NCBI GenBank assembly: GCA_021808425.1
Contig: JAKBBS010000022.1
Span: 1 to 28,083, forward strand
Reading direction: 5' to 3'
DNA from: Actinomycetes bacterium
Lineage (GTDB): Bacteria > Actinomycetota > Acidimicrobiia > Acidimicrobiales > Palsa-688
DNA: 28,083 nucleotides
Numbering within the stretch: the first letter of the stretch is position 1; every line of letters begins with the position of its first letter. Below the pieces are notes generated by a model that ran no database searches, was not told the DNA's origin, and was given only the letters and a program-made list of their open reading frames with translations. The translations under genes were made by a program, and so were the position numbers. Below are positions 14,491 to 22,043 of this stretch, in pieces.

Positions 14491-16352
14491 CCAAGGCTGC
14501 TGAGCGGGGCGGGCAGAATGCCCTCGGTGCGGGTCGCCACCAGGAGCCTTCGAAGGTAGGCGTTGAGGATGTTCGGGTTGGATGTGAGGCCGTCCACCAG
14601 GTAAACCTGCCTCGGCGCGATCTTGATCGCTACTGCTTCGGGATGCAGGACGTGATTCGGCACGACAAGTTTCAAGTGGTAGGTGTCGGACTGCGTCAAG
14701 TCCCATGCGTTGAGCTGGCGCCCTGGCACGCTCTGGCTGACTGCGACACTGAGGTCCGCCGAGATCTGTCCCGCTGCCCTAGCGTCAGAGGCGGCCTGCT
14801 GCCATGGTGGACCGTTGTCCAGTGTCGACGGTGCGACCGGGCCCGACGCTCCGAGACTGCTCGCGCCGCCGTCATCGATGGTCAGTCCCTCTGCCACGAA
14901 CGTGCGTAGCGGGGCAGCCGCTTGAAACGCAGTCGGCGCATCAACCACCGCTGTCGCGTCAAGGGCTAGCAGGTCACCGCCTATTCGCGGGTCGCTAGCT
15001 TCGGCTGTGCTCAGACTCACGCCGAAGTAGGCGACGGTTTGAATGCCGGCCGGCGGTTGAAGCACACCCGCCCCGGCCTCCGTCGCCATCGCGACACCAG
15101 TCGTCAGGCCCGCCCATCCGAGGCCGGCTGCTAGGAGACCTCCGATAGTAACCCGCACCGCTCGCCTCGCAGTGCGGGCGCCGGCAGATGCCGAAACGTA
15201 CGCCGGGCCTGCCGAAAGGATCAGATCGGTCGGTGAACCGCGAAAGATTGCCCGCCCGGCCTGAACCTGCTCTTGACGCTCCGCGCCGTCCACAGATAGT
15301 GCTTCGAGCGCGCTGTGCAGCGACTGACGGTCCGAAGCAAGCCGGCTGACTCCAGCATCGTGCATTCGCTGCGTGTTGTGGCGGCCGTGGCCCGCGATCG
15401 GCTGGTAGCTGACGACGGGTAGTCCTGCGCGCAAGGCTTCCAAGGATGTGAGGCCACCGGCGTTCTCGACGAGGACATCGCAGGCGGCCATGAGAGCAGG
15501 CATGTCGTCGGTCCAGCCGAGAATCCTGCTCCGGCTGCCTTTTCGCTTGGCGTGCCGGCGGAGGCGCTCTCGAAGCTTGTCGTCGCGCCCGCACACCACT
15601 ACGGGTACGAAACGATCGTCGGAGGAGATCTCGGCCCACGTCTCTAGGATGCTTCCTACCCCCCACGAGCCGGCCACGACCAAGATGGCGCGCTGGTCAG
15701 CGTCGAGACCGAGTTGCTCCCGTGCGACGCTGCGGGCAGGAAGTTGTGACTGCTCGAATCGCAGCGGTACGGCGGGACCGCACGCGACACTCGGACGCTT
15801 CGAAAGCCGGTTCGCCTCTATGGCAGAACCCTCGTGAATCGCAAGATTGACGTCGACGCCTGGGTGCACCCAGAGGGGATGCACGCCGAAGTCGGTTATG
15901 AAGTTGACGACCGGTACGGCAAGGCGGCCTCTGCGGCGTAACCTCCCTAGGCAGATGGTCGCCAAAGGATAGGTCGAGACGACCACCGTCGGATCGAACT
16001 TCGACACCCATCGAAGCAGCCTGCGCCGGGTGAGCATCGTCACGACCACTGCGAGGATCCTTGACAGCCACGGAACGCGGTACCAAAGCCGGTAGGACGC
16101 TTCGTACGCCGACGGCACGTGCCTCAACTCGAATTCGTAGCCAGAACGAAGAGCTGAGCCGATCCCGAGCGGCGCGCTTGTGAGGAAGTCCTCGATGACG
16201 GCGTCGTGGCCTTCCGCGCGGAGTTGTTGAGCCAGGTTGCGAGCCGCGCCGTCGTGGCCCGCTCCCATGCTCGCTGAGATGATCAGAACGCGTCCGCTCG
16301 GCGGTGAGCTCAGGGTGCTCGGGGGCGAAGCAAGCGTGTCTGTCCAGCGCAC
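14487..16352 (-). CDS. MGDG-synthase-like glycosyltransferase fused to a membrane-anchored C-terminal domain
   Basis: The 621-residue product from GTG 16352 has three parts. Residues 20-180 match the N-domain of MGDG synthase/diacylglycerol glucosyltransferases (VLIISASMGAGHDGAARNLA; VVNFITDFGVHPLWVHPGVD). Residues 220-350 form the GT28 C-domain, with VENAGGLTSLEALRAGLPVV and GHGRHNTQRM as the sugar-nucleotide region. A hydrophobic segment at 400-423 is followed by about 198 residues. These resemble a NodB fold by eye (a closing QVYLVDGLTSNPNILNAYLRRLL stretch) but lack every NodB catalytic motif. The first part probably glycosylates a lipid on the cytosolic face. The tail would lie outside. 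Confidence 0.78.
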   Translation of the reverse strand: MRWTDTLASPPSTLSSPPSGRVLIISASMGAGHDGAARNLAQQLRAEGHDAVIEDFLTSAPLGIGSALRSGYEFELRHVPSAYEASYRLWYRVPWLSRILAVVVTMLTRRRLLRWVSKFDPTVVVSTYPLATICLGRLRRRGRLAVPVVNFITDFGVHPLWVHPGVDVNLAIHEGSAIEANRLSKRPSVACGPAVPLRFEQSQLPARSVAREQLGLDADQRAILVVAGSWGVGSILETWAEISSDDRFVPVVVCGRDDKLRERLRRHAKRKGSRSRILGWTDDMPALMAACDVLVENAGGLTSLEALRAGLPVVSYQPIAGHGRHNTQRMHDAGVSRLASDRQSLHSALEALSVDGAERQEQVQAGRAIFRGSPTDLILSAGPAYVSASAGARTARRAVRVTIGGLLAAGLGWAGLTTGVAMATEAGAGVLQPPAGIQTVAYFGVSLSTAEASDPRIGGDLLALDATAVVDAPTAFQAAAPLRTFVAEGLTIDDGGASSLGASGPVAPSTLDNGPPWQQAASDARAAGQISADLSVAVSQSVPGRQLNAWDLTQSDTYHLKLVVPNHVLHPEAVAIKIAPRQVYLVDGLTSNPNILNAYLRRLLVATRTEGILPAPLSSLG

Positions 16353-16427
16353 TGCGTCACAGGCTAGCGGTTCAACTCGATGGAACTGTATGTGAATCCT
16401 CCATAGTGACCGTTGACTGTGTCGCTC
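16353..16427. other. Spacer between glycosyltransferase and glucosidase genes
   Basis: Seventy-five bases separate the glucosidase stop from the GTG of the glycosyltransferase on the minus strand. No convincing promoter, Shine-Dalgarno site or terminator was seen, so cotranscription is possible but not shown. Confidence 0.3.
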
Positions 16428-19088
16428 TCAGCGTCGGCCGCCGAGCCGCCGATCGGCAACGAGATCGAGAACAAGCCCGGTCCATCCTGTCTGGTGGGAC
16501 GCTCCCAGCCCTGCGGCCGAATCCCCGTGGAAGTACTCGTGGAACATGAGCATGTCCTTCCAGTTCGAGTCGATCTGGAGCTTTTCGTAGTCGCCGAAGA
16601 CCGGCCGCCTGCCATGGTCGTCGGGCAGGAATATCGACACGAGCCGGCGGGACAGGTCGTTCGCTACGTCGTGCAGCGACGCCTGCACGCCGGACCCCGT
16701 CGGGTGCTCCACCGTGAAGACGTCACCGAAATAGTGGTGGTAACGGTCGAGAGCTTCGATAAGGAGGTAGTTGAGGGGGAACCATATGGGACCCCTCCAG
16801 TTCGAGTTGCCCCCGAAGAGCGCGGTGGTGGACTCTCCGGGCTCGTAGTCGACGGTCGCCTCGGTTCCGCCGATCCTGATCTCGAAAGGATGATCGAGGT
16901 GCGCTTTGGACACCGAGCGCACACCGAAGTCCGAAAGCATCTCGTTCGGATCCAGGACGCGGCTGAGTACCCTAGCAAGACTTCGAGGGTCTACCACCGA
17001 CAGCAGTAGTCTGTCACCGCTGCCCTTGACGGCAAGACGGGTTACATGTTCACCAAACTCCGGTTTGTTGTCGAGGAACCATTTGAGGCGACGGCTGAAA
17101 GAGGGGAGCGTAGCCAGATGTTTCGGCTCGAGCACCGTAACCGCGAACAACGCCACAACCCCCACCATCGAACGGACCCTGACCGGGATAGCCTCTCCGC
17201 TGTCGAGTCGAAGAACGTCGTAGTAGAAGCCGTCCTCCTCATCCCACAGCCCCTGGGTCTCCATCGCGTGTGCGATGTAGGTGAAGTGTTCGAAGAACTT
17301 CGTCGCAACATCTTCGTAGACAGGGTCGTCGACTGCGAGGCGCAGTGCCATCTCCAGCATGTTCAAGCAGAAGGTGGCCATCCAGGCGGTCCCGTCTGAT
17401 TGCTCGGTGCGGCCAGGCACCGGTAGCGGCTTGGAGCGGTCGAACAGTCCTATGTTGTCGAGTCCGAGGAACCCGCCCTCGAAAACGTTGTTTCCCGCTT
17501 CGTCTTTACGGTTTACCCACCATGTGAAGTTCAACAGGAGCTTGTGGAACATCCGCTCCAAGAAGTCGTGATCTACCGAGGCGTCCTCCCCGCGAGCGGC
17601 TCGGGCCTGCTGGTCGATCTCTGCGACACGTAGGACTGCCCAAGCGTGGACGGGAGGATTGACGTCACTGAAATTCCATTCGTACGCGGGGAGCTGGCCG
17701 TTTGGGTGCATGTACCATTCCCGGCAGAGCAGGATGAGCTGGCGCTTCGCAAATGCCGCGTCGAGATGAGCAAGCGCGACGCAATGGAACGCAAGGTCCC
17801 AGGACGCGTACCACGGGTACTCCCAGGGGTCAGGCATCGATATGACGTCGCGATTGTTGAGGTGTGGCCACGCACCGTTGCGGATTTCGCCGCGGCCCGG
17901 CGGCGGAGCCGGCTGAGTGGCGTCGCCTTTGAGCCACTCTGTGACATCGAAGTGGAAGAACTGTTTCGACCAGAGCATGCCCGCCGCGGCCTGGCGCATA
18001 ACCTGGCCTTCTTCGGGTGTGGCGTCGGCGGGAAGAAGGTTCGCGTAGAAAGCGTCGGCCTCGGCCTTCCTCGCTTCTATCACCGAGTCGAAGTTGCGGA
18101 CTAGGTCTCCTTCGGCGGCGCTTGGTGCTGGGCGCGCGCCCTCGCCGGTCTTCCAGAACCGAAGGCGGACCTCGACCGTCGCGCCGGGATCTACCGTCAA
18201 GTGATGGTGGATCGCAGCCTTGGTGCCGCTAAGGGCCGGGTTGACTGTCGGCGTCTTGTGAATGACGTGATCGGCGATGCCGTCCTTCGCGAAATCCGGA
18301 CCGCTCACGCCGTAGAGCTTGGCGGTGTTTGTGTCATTGTCACAGAACAGCGGTGTCCCATTCTGATCCCACGCCAGCTCCCAGCGCCCTAGAGCAGGGT
18401 GATCGGCGATCAGACGGGAACCTTGCATCGAAATGGCCGGAGGCTCGGCGCCGGAGGTCCATGACCAGGTGTTGCGGAACCAAACTGTCGGCAGTAGGTC
18501 GATCGACGCCGTCTCCGGACCGCAGTTTCGCGCCGTTATCTTCCACAGGATGTCCTCGGGTCCGGCTTTCGCCCAAGTGCACTCGACAACCCAGAAGCGG
18601 TCCTCGTCAAAGACTCCTGTGTCCAGTAGTTCGTACTCACGTTCATGACGTGACCGGGAGCCGTTGACTCGCAGCAGGTCCTGGTAGGGAAATTCCGCCT
18701 GGGGATAGTGGTATCGCCATCGAAGCCACGACGATGTCGGTGTCGCGTCTAGGTACCACCAGTATTCTTTGACGTCCTCGCCGTGGTTACCTTGTTCGCC
18801 GGTGAGCCCGAAGAGCCGCTCTTTTAGGATCGGATCCTTCCCGTTCCACATAGCGAGGGCCAGGCACAGGTTCTGCTCGTCGTCACAAAGACCGGCCATG
18901 CCGTCCTCGTTCCAACGAAATGCCCTTGAAGTGGCCTGCTCGAAAGGCAGGTACGACCACGCGTCGCCGTTCGCTGAATAATCCTCACGGACCGTACCCC
19001 ACGCGCGCTCAGATAGGTACGGACCCCAACGCCTCCACGGCAAATCGCCCCGATCGGCCTCGCGTATGCGCTCGCGTTCAGTCTCCAT
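16428..19088 (-). CDS. GH63-like glucosidase (MGH1-like glycoside hydrolase)
   Basis: The 886-residue protein from ATG 19088 matches the widespread bacterial glucosidase family with a GH63/MGH1-like (alpha/alpha)6 barrel. The N-terminus is diagnostic: PWRRWGPYLSERAWGTVREDYSANGDAWSY, then FGLTGEQGNHGEDVKEYWWYL. Later come PWEYPWYASWDLAFH and NSNWRGPIWFPLNYLL, tryptophan- and acid-rich barrel segments of the family. There is no signal peptide, so it is cytosolic. The substrate is probably an alpha-glucoside; the exact sugar is unknown. It lies upstream of the glycosyltransferase set and divergent from the HU gene, and appears leaderless. Confidence 0.87.
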   Translation of the reverse strand: METERERIREADRGDLPWRRWGPYLSERAWGTVREDYSANGDAWSYLPFEQATSRAFRWNEDGMAGLCDDEQNLCLALAMWNGKDPILKERLFGLTGEQGNHGEDVKEYWWYLDATPTSSWLRWRYHYPQAEFPYQDLLRVNGSRSRHEREYELLDTGVFDEDRFWVVECTWAKAGPEDILWKITARNCGPETASIDLLPTVWFRNTWSWTSGAEPPAISMQGSRLIADHPALGRWELAWDQNGTPLFCDNDTNTAKLYGVSGPDFAKDGIADHVIHKTPTVNPALSGTKAAIHHHLTVDPGATVEVRLRFWKTGEGARPAPSAAEGDLVRNFDSVIEARKAEADAFYANLLPADATPEEGQVMRQAAAGMLWSKQFFHFDVTEWLKGDATQPAPPPGRGEIRNGAWPHLNNRDVISMPDPWEYPWYASWDLAFHCVALAHLDAAFAKRQLILLCREWYMHPNGQLPAYEWNFSDVNPPVHAWAVLRVAEIDQQARAARGEDASVDHDFLERMFHKLLLNFTWWVNRKDEAGNNVFEGGFLGLDNIGLFDRSKPLPVPGRTEQSDGTAWMATFCLNMLEMALRLAVDDPVYEDVATKFFEHFTYIAHAMETQGLWDEEDGFYYDVLRLDSGEAIPVRVRSMVGVVALFAVTVLEPKHLATLPSFSRRLKWFLDNKPEFGEHVTRLAVKGSGDRLLLSVVDPRSLARVLSRVLDPNEMLSDFGVRSVSKAHLDHPFEIRIGGTEATVDYEPGESTTALFGGNSNWRGPIWFPLNYLLIEALDRYHHYFGDVFTVEHPTGSGVQASLHDVANDLSRRLVSIFLPDDHGRRPVFGDYEKLQIDSNWKDMLMFHEYFHGDSAAGLGASHQTGWTGLVLDLVADRRLGGRR

Positions 19089-19094
19089 GAAGGT

Positions 19095-19122
19095 AATGTA
19101 GGCATTTTTCCTTGCCTGGCAA
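19095..19122 (-). promoter_or_regulatory. Leaderless promoter of the glucosidase gene
   Basis: On the minus strand, TTGCCA (19122-19117) and TACATT (19100-19095) are separated by 16 bases. TACATT lies six bases before ATG 19088, so transcription should begin at or next to the start codon. There is no Shine-Dalgarno site before this ATG, which fits leaderless translation. Confidence 0.45.
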
Positions 19123-19124
19123 GG
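19110..19124. promoter_or_regulatory. Operator-like palindrome in the glucosidase-HU intergenic region
   Basis: CCTTGCC-T-GGCAAGG is a perfect 7+1+7 inverted repeat. It covers the -35 box of the glucosidase promoter and lies just before the -35 box of the HU promoter. Position and symmetry suggest a dimeric repressor site; the regulator is not identified. Confidence 0.4.
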
Positions 19125-19131
19125 GCAATAC

Positions 19132-19163
19132 TTGACCTGGAGGCAGAAAACCTCTTGTATATC
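19132..19163 (+). promoter_or_regulatory. Promoter of the HU gene
   Basis: TTGACC (19132-19137) is a good -35 box. The -10 element is one of the overlapping TTGTAT/TGTATA/TATATC hexamers at 19155-19163, with 17 to 20 bases of spacing. It lies about 35 bases before GTG 19196. Confidence 0.4.
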
Positions 19164-19195
19164 AGGGAAACTTCCCCACCTATCTGGAGGTAGCA

Positions 19196-19735
19196 GTGAA
19201 TAGGACAGAGTTGGCCCAGGCAGTCCAGACCGCGACCGGTCTGGACAAGAAGCAGTCGGAGGCCGCCGTCGAGGCTGTCGCCGCTGCCATTATCGGGGAG
19301 GTGAAAGCTGGGAATCGCGTATCTATCTTCGGGTTCGGTTCGTTCGACCCGAGGGCGCGAGGACCGCGAACCGCCCGGAATCCCCAAACCCAGGCCACAG
19401 TGAAAGTACCGGCATCGAAGTCGGTAGCGTTCAAGCCAGCCGCAGCCTTCAAGGCTGCGCTAAACACAAAGGGCCGGGCGTCTGCGGCGAAGAAAGCAGC
19501 TCCCGCTGCGGCCGCCACGAGTGCGCGTGCCGCGACGGCAAAGGCTTCGGTCGCCAAGGCTTCTGCTGCTGCCGGCAAGGCTACGGCCGCCAAGGCGACG
19601 GCCACTAGAGCAGCGGCGAGCAAGGCAGCGCCCAGCAAAGCAGCGGCGAGCAAAGCGGTGGCTGTGAAGGCTACCGCGCCGGCGAAAGCCACAAAGGCAC
19701 CTGCCAAGGCAGCCAGGTCCGCCAAGAAACGGTGA
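19196..19735 (+). CDS. hup: HU-family DNA-binding protein with Lys/Ala-rich tail
   Basis: The 179-residue product from GTG 19196 has a perfect GGAGG five bases upstream. Residues 1-90 are a standard HU fold: MNRTELAQAVQTATGLDKKQ, then VSIFGFGSFDPRARGPRTARNPQT, the DNA-binding arm, and SVAFKPAAAFKAALN. Residues 91-179 form a low-complexity tail of Ala, Lys, Ser and Thr, ending RSAKKR. It resembles the histone-H1-like tail of mycobacterial HupB and streptomycete HupS. The tail DNA holds an imperfect 30-base repeat (GCAGCGGCGAGCAA at 19610 and 19640). It compacts the nucleoid; the tail probably adds DNA affinity. Confidence 0.92.
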   Translation: MNRTELAQAVQTATGLDKKQSEAAVEAVAAAIIGEVKAGNRVSIFGFGSFDPRARGPRTARNPQTQATVKVPASKSVAFKPAAAFKAALNTKGRASAAKKAAPAAAATSARAATAKASVAKASAAAGKATAAKATATRAAASKAAPSKAAASKAVAVKATAPAKATKAPAKAARSAKKR

Positions 19736-19748
19736 GCTTGCGCAGCAC

Positions 19749-19790
19749 CGGGCGGGACCCGCAACTTTGAGTTTTGCTGGGTCCCGCCCG
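19749..19790. terminator. Bidirectional hairpin between HU and the PIG-L gene
   Basis: CGGGCGGGACCC (19749-19760) pairs perfectly with GGGTCCCGCCCG (19779-19790). The stem extends with GCAA (19761-19764) and TTGC (19774-19777) across one bulged T, closing a nine-base loop. It lies 14 bases after the HU stop and before the convergent PIG-L stop. It lacks a T-tract, as is common in high-GC actinobacteria. The rest of the 132-base gap holds nothing else that I recognise. Confidence 0.7.
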
Positions 19791-19867
19791 AAGTCGTTGC
19801 GCCACGAACGGCTTTGACTAGACGACCTCAGGCTCGGCGAGGCGATCTGGGTCCCGGGCGAACGGTC

Positions 19868-20632
19868 TCAAAGTCCGTCGATAAGCTTGAAAGCCTCGGC
19901 CGGCCCGTAGCCGAAGCCCGATCCCGATTCCTCGTGGCGTGAGTGCATCCTTAGAGCAAACGCTGCGGTGGCTTCGTCGTCGTCGAGCCGGTCGATGTGC
20001 ATAGTCGATCGGAACTGGGAGCGATGAGCGAGCAAAGCCCGGAGCTTCACATCTTCGAACCCCACGATCGTCTCGAGATGATCAGGAACGTCCGCCTCCC
20101 AAAGTAAAAGGCTGTCCGGGCGGTGCGGCGCAAGACCGTGCTCGGGGAAAAAGTGCGGGTCGCGTGCGGCGACGATGCCGTCGGTTAGCAGAAAGCCGGC
20201 GTTTCTGTGATCCGGATGGAGACGGTACCGTTTCCACGGATCATGGCCGAGCACGACCTGCGGTTTGACCGTCCGTATATGTCTCGCAACAACGCTTCGC
20301 TGTTCGAGTGAGCATAGGAGCTCGCCGTCCACCCATCCCCCGAAGGCAACCCTGCCGTCGCCTCCCAGGATCCTTGAGGCCTCGATCTGTTCGTCGCGTC
20401 GACGAGCGACCAGCTCGTCGCGGTCTTGTGCAGGGTCCCACGTTCCCTTCGAGCCGTCGGTGCAGACAAAGTGATGGATCTTGCATCCGGCCGCCGCCCA
20501 CTTCGCGAGCGTAGCGCCGCATCCGAACTCGATGTCGTCGGGGTGCGCCCCGATAGCAAGCGCGCTCCGTGGGACGTCGACATTGACCGTCGGTGTTGTG
20601 AGGAAACGCCCATGCGAGTTGGGATCGCTCAT
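19868..20632 (-). CDS. PIG-L (LmbE) family deacetylase
   Basis: The 254-residue product starts at ATG 20632, overlapping the cofC stop by four bases (ATGA). It carries the zinc-site motif AIGAHPDDIEFGCG (H30, D32, D33) and the second ligand motif LHPDH (H139, D141, H142), plus the CTDGSKGTWD stretch of the family. Members remove acetyl groups from N-acetylglucosaminyl compounds, such as the mycothiol enzymes MshB and Mca. Which substrate is used here is not clear. Coupling to cofC may reflect shared regulation rather than a role in F420 synthesis. Confidence 0.87.
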   Translation of the reverse strand: MSDPNSHGRFLTTPTVNVDVPRSALAIGAHPDDIEFGCGATLAKWAAAGCKIHHFVCTDGSKGTWDPAQDRDELVARRRDEQIEASRILGGDGRVAFGGWVDGELLCSLEQRSVVARHIRTVKPQVVLGHDPWKRYRLHPDHRNAGFLLTDGIVAARDPHFFPEHGLAPHRPDSLLLWEADVPDHLETIVGFEDVKLRALLAHRSQFRSTMHIDRLDDDEATAAFALRMHSRHEESGSGFGYGPAEAFKLIDGL

Positions 20633-21213
20633 AGACCTACCGCCATCAAATCGTCCGGCACGTCCACGTCCCACGCCAACGGAGAATCGTGGACTACCCT
20701 TAGGGCAGCGCCGGACCGGCGGGATTCGTAGACATGGCGCCGAAACGATTGTGGCCCATACGCGAAATTGAAGGATATTCCGGGAGGAACTGATATCACG
20801 TTGGTCCCATCCTCTCGACGATCCGGTACGAGGGTGATACCAGGAAACTCTGTCACCCAGCCAATGTCGTTAGCCAAGGGCAAATCGCTTGCTACCACTG
20901 CGACTGTAGCGAAACCCTCGGCCTGGAGCCGCAGCAGCCCGAACTGCACTGCGCCGTTGAGCCCACGTCCTGGCTCGCAGATCACCGTGGCGCCGAGAGC
21001 GGTCGCCCAGCGTGCCACTTCGTCGTCGTCGCACACGACGGCGACGGTCAAAGCCCCGGCCGAACCGACGACCCGCTCAGCCATCTCGATCGCCAAGCGA
21101 CGCCGCTGCGGCGGTGTAAGCGCCGGAGCCAATCTGAGCTTCGCTCGATCGAACGCCTTGACAGGAATGAGAACAGCGTCACCGCGAGATCCCGGGTTGG
21201 TCGACGCTGTCAT
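20629..21213 (-). CDS. cofC: 2-phospho-L-lactate / phosphoenolpyruvate guanylyltransferase CofC (FbiD)
   Basis: The 194-residue protein has the CofC pattern: an N-terminal nucleotide-binding VLIPVKAFDRAKLRLAP, the metal-site VASDLPLA, then LVPDRREDGTNVI and FAYGPQSFRRHV. This enzyme couples GTP to 2-phospholactate or, in mycobacteria, phosphoenolpyruvate, giving the precursor that CofD/FbiA joins to Fo in coenzyme F420 synthesis. No other F420 gene is present in the window. The PIG-L gene is translationally coupled downstream. A leaderless promoter for the opposite gene overlaps its 5' end. Confidence 0.92.
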   Translation of the reverse strand: MTASTNPGSRGDAVLIPVKAFDRAKLRLAPALTPPQRRRLAIEMAERVVGSAGALTVAVVCDDDEVARWATALGATVICEPGRGLNGAVQFGLLRLQAEGFATVAVVASDLPLANDIGWVTEFPGITLVPDRREDGTNVISVPPGISFNFAYGPQSFRRHVYESRRSGAALRVVHDSPLAWDVDVPDDLMAVGL

Positions 21214-21225
21214 GGTCCATATGAT
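21197..21225 (+). promoter_or_regulatory. Promoter for the small ORF and RibD-like gene
   Basis: TTGGTC (21197-21202) and TATGAT (21220-21225) are spaced 17 bases apart. The -10 box matches the consensus at five of six positions. Transcription should start near 21231, at or next to the ATG of a 22-codon ORF. The elements overlap the 5' end of cofC on the other strand. Confidence 0.45.
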
Positions 21226-21230
21226 AGGGA

Positions 21231-21299
21231 ATGGTCATGGAGTTGCAGGACGCTGTCGAAAGTCGTGTGAAGTTGCGTTGGAGCCTGAGCTCACAATGA
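21231..21299 (+). CDS. Putative 22-residue leader ORF before the RibD-like gene
   Basis: ATG 21231 opens a 22-codon frame, MVMELQDAVESRVKLRWSLS plus SQ, ending at TGA 21297-21299. Its stop overlaps the ATG of the RibD-like gene (ATGA). The start lies five bases after the TATGAT box and would be leaderless. The RibD-like gene has no well-spaced ribosome binding site (GGAG is 12 bases away), which would fit translational coupling to this ORF. It is too short to judge by coding statistics, so it may be chance. Confidence 0.35.
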   Translation: MVMELQDAVESRVKLRWSLSSQ

Positions 21300-22030
21300 T
21301 CCGCCAGCTACTTCCGGCACCTGTGACCATGAGCACTTCGCAGGCATTGGAAGAGGCTTACCTACACGCAGCCGAGGAGCACCTGCGTACAAACTTCGTG
21401 TCGTCCATAGACGGAGCCGTCGAGATCGACGGGGTCAGCGGGCCGCTCGGCGGTCAGGCTGACCGTGCAGCCTTTCTTGCGATGAGGGCGGTCTGCGACG
21501 TGATCCTCGTCGGGGCCGGGACGATGCGTGCAGAGAACTACGGCCCCGTGAAAATGGGAGAGGACAGGATGGCGAGGCGAGCAAGTCGGGGCCAGGCGCC
21601 GCTCCCGCGCCTCGCAGTTGTCTCGCGAAGCGGAGCGCTCGACGCAAGTGCGCCGCTGTTCGCCTCGCAGCCGCCTGTAATCGTGTATACCACCTCGACT
21701 GGAGCCTCGCGCCGTGATGGCCTTGCCGATGTTGCGGAGGTTGTCGCAGCCGGCGACGGCGAAGTTAGCCTGACGACAGTCGTTTCGGATCTGCGGTCAC
21801 GTGGGTTGGGGAGAATCCTCTGCGAGGGAGGACCTTCGCTGTTCCGGGCTTTGATGAGCGAAGGGCTCGTGGACGAAATCTGCTTGACCATCTCGCCGAT
21901 ACTTGCAGTTGACGGCCGGGCCAACTCCGCTTCATCTGGTGCTTCGGTTCCAGTTCCTTTGCAGTTGCACGCTGTTTTGGAGGGAGACGACGCCGTCCTA
22001 CTTCGCTACCGGCCGTTGGCCGGGAGCTGA
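21296..22030 (+). CDS. RibD C-terminal-domain pyrimidine reductase family protein
   Basis: Although the frame is open much further upstream, ATG 21296 gives the family N-terminus MIRQLLPAP and a 244-residue product. It is the dihydrofolate-reductase-like RibD_C domain alone: LRTNFVSSIDGAVEIDGVSG, DVILVGAGTMRAENYGP, GRILCEGGPSLFRALMSEGLVDEICLTISP. This type reduces 5-amino-6-ribosylamino-uracil phosphate in riboflavin synthesis, or a related substrate, with NADPH. No deaminase domain or other rib gene is nearby. It lies divergent from cofC; Fo and riboflavin share a ribitylaminouracil precursor, which may be coincidental. It is followed by the RNase HII gene. Confidence 0.85.
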   Translation: MIRQLLPAPVTMSTSQALEEAYLHAAEEHLRTNFVSSIDGAVEIDGVSGPLGGQADRAAFLAMRAVCDVILVGAGTMRAENYGPVKMGEDRMARRASRGQAPLPRLAVVSRSGALDASAPLFASQPPVIVYTTSTGASRRDGLADVAEVVAAGDGEVSLTTVVSDLRSRGLGRILCEGGPSLFRALMSEGLVDEICLTISPILAVDGRANSASSGASVPVPLQLHAVLEGDDAVLLRYRPLAGS

Positions 22031-22043
22031 CGACCACCTGCGC

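Noticed and set aside
19480..19735. Tandem DNA repeat array in the HU gene
   Set aside because: The repeats are imperfect and in frame with the Lys/Ala tail; they are explained by the protein's low-complexity composition.
20768..21295. Long N-terminal extension of the RibD-like frame across cofC
   Set aside because: It is antisense to cofC, has no similarity to the RibD family, and the family N-terminus begins at ATG 21296 after a recognisable promoter.
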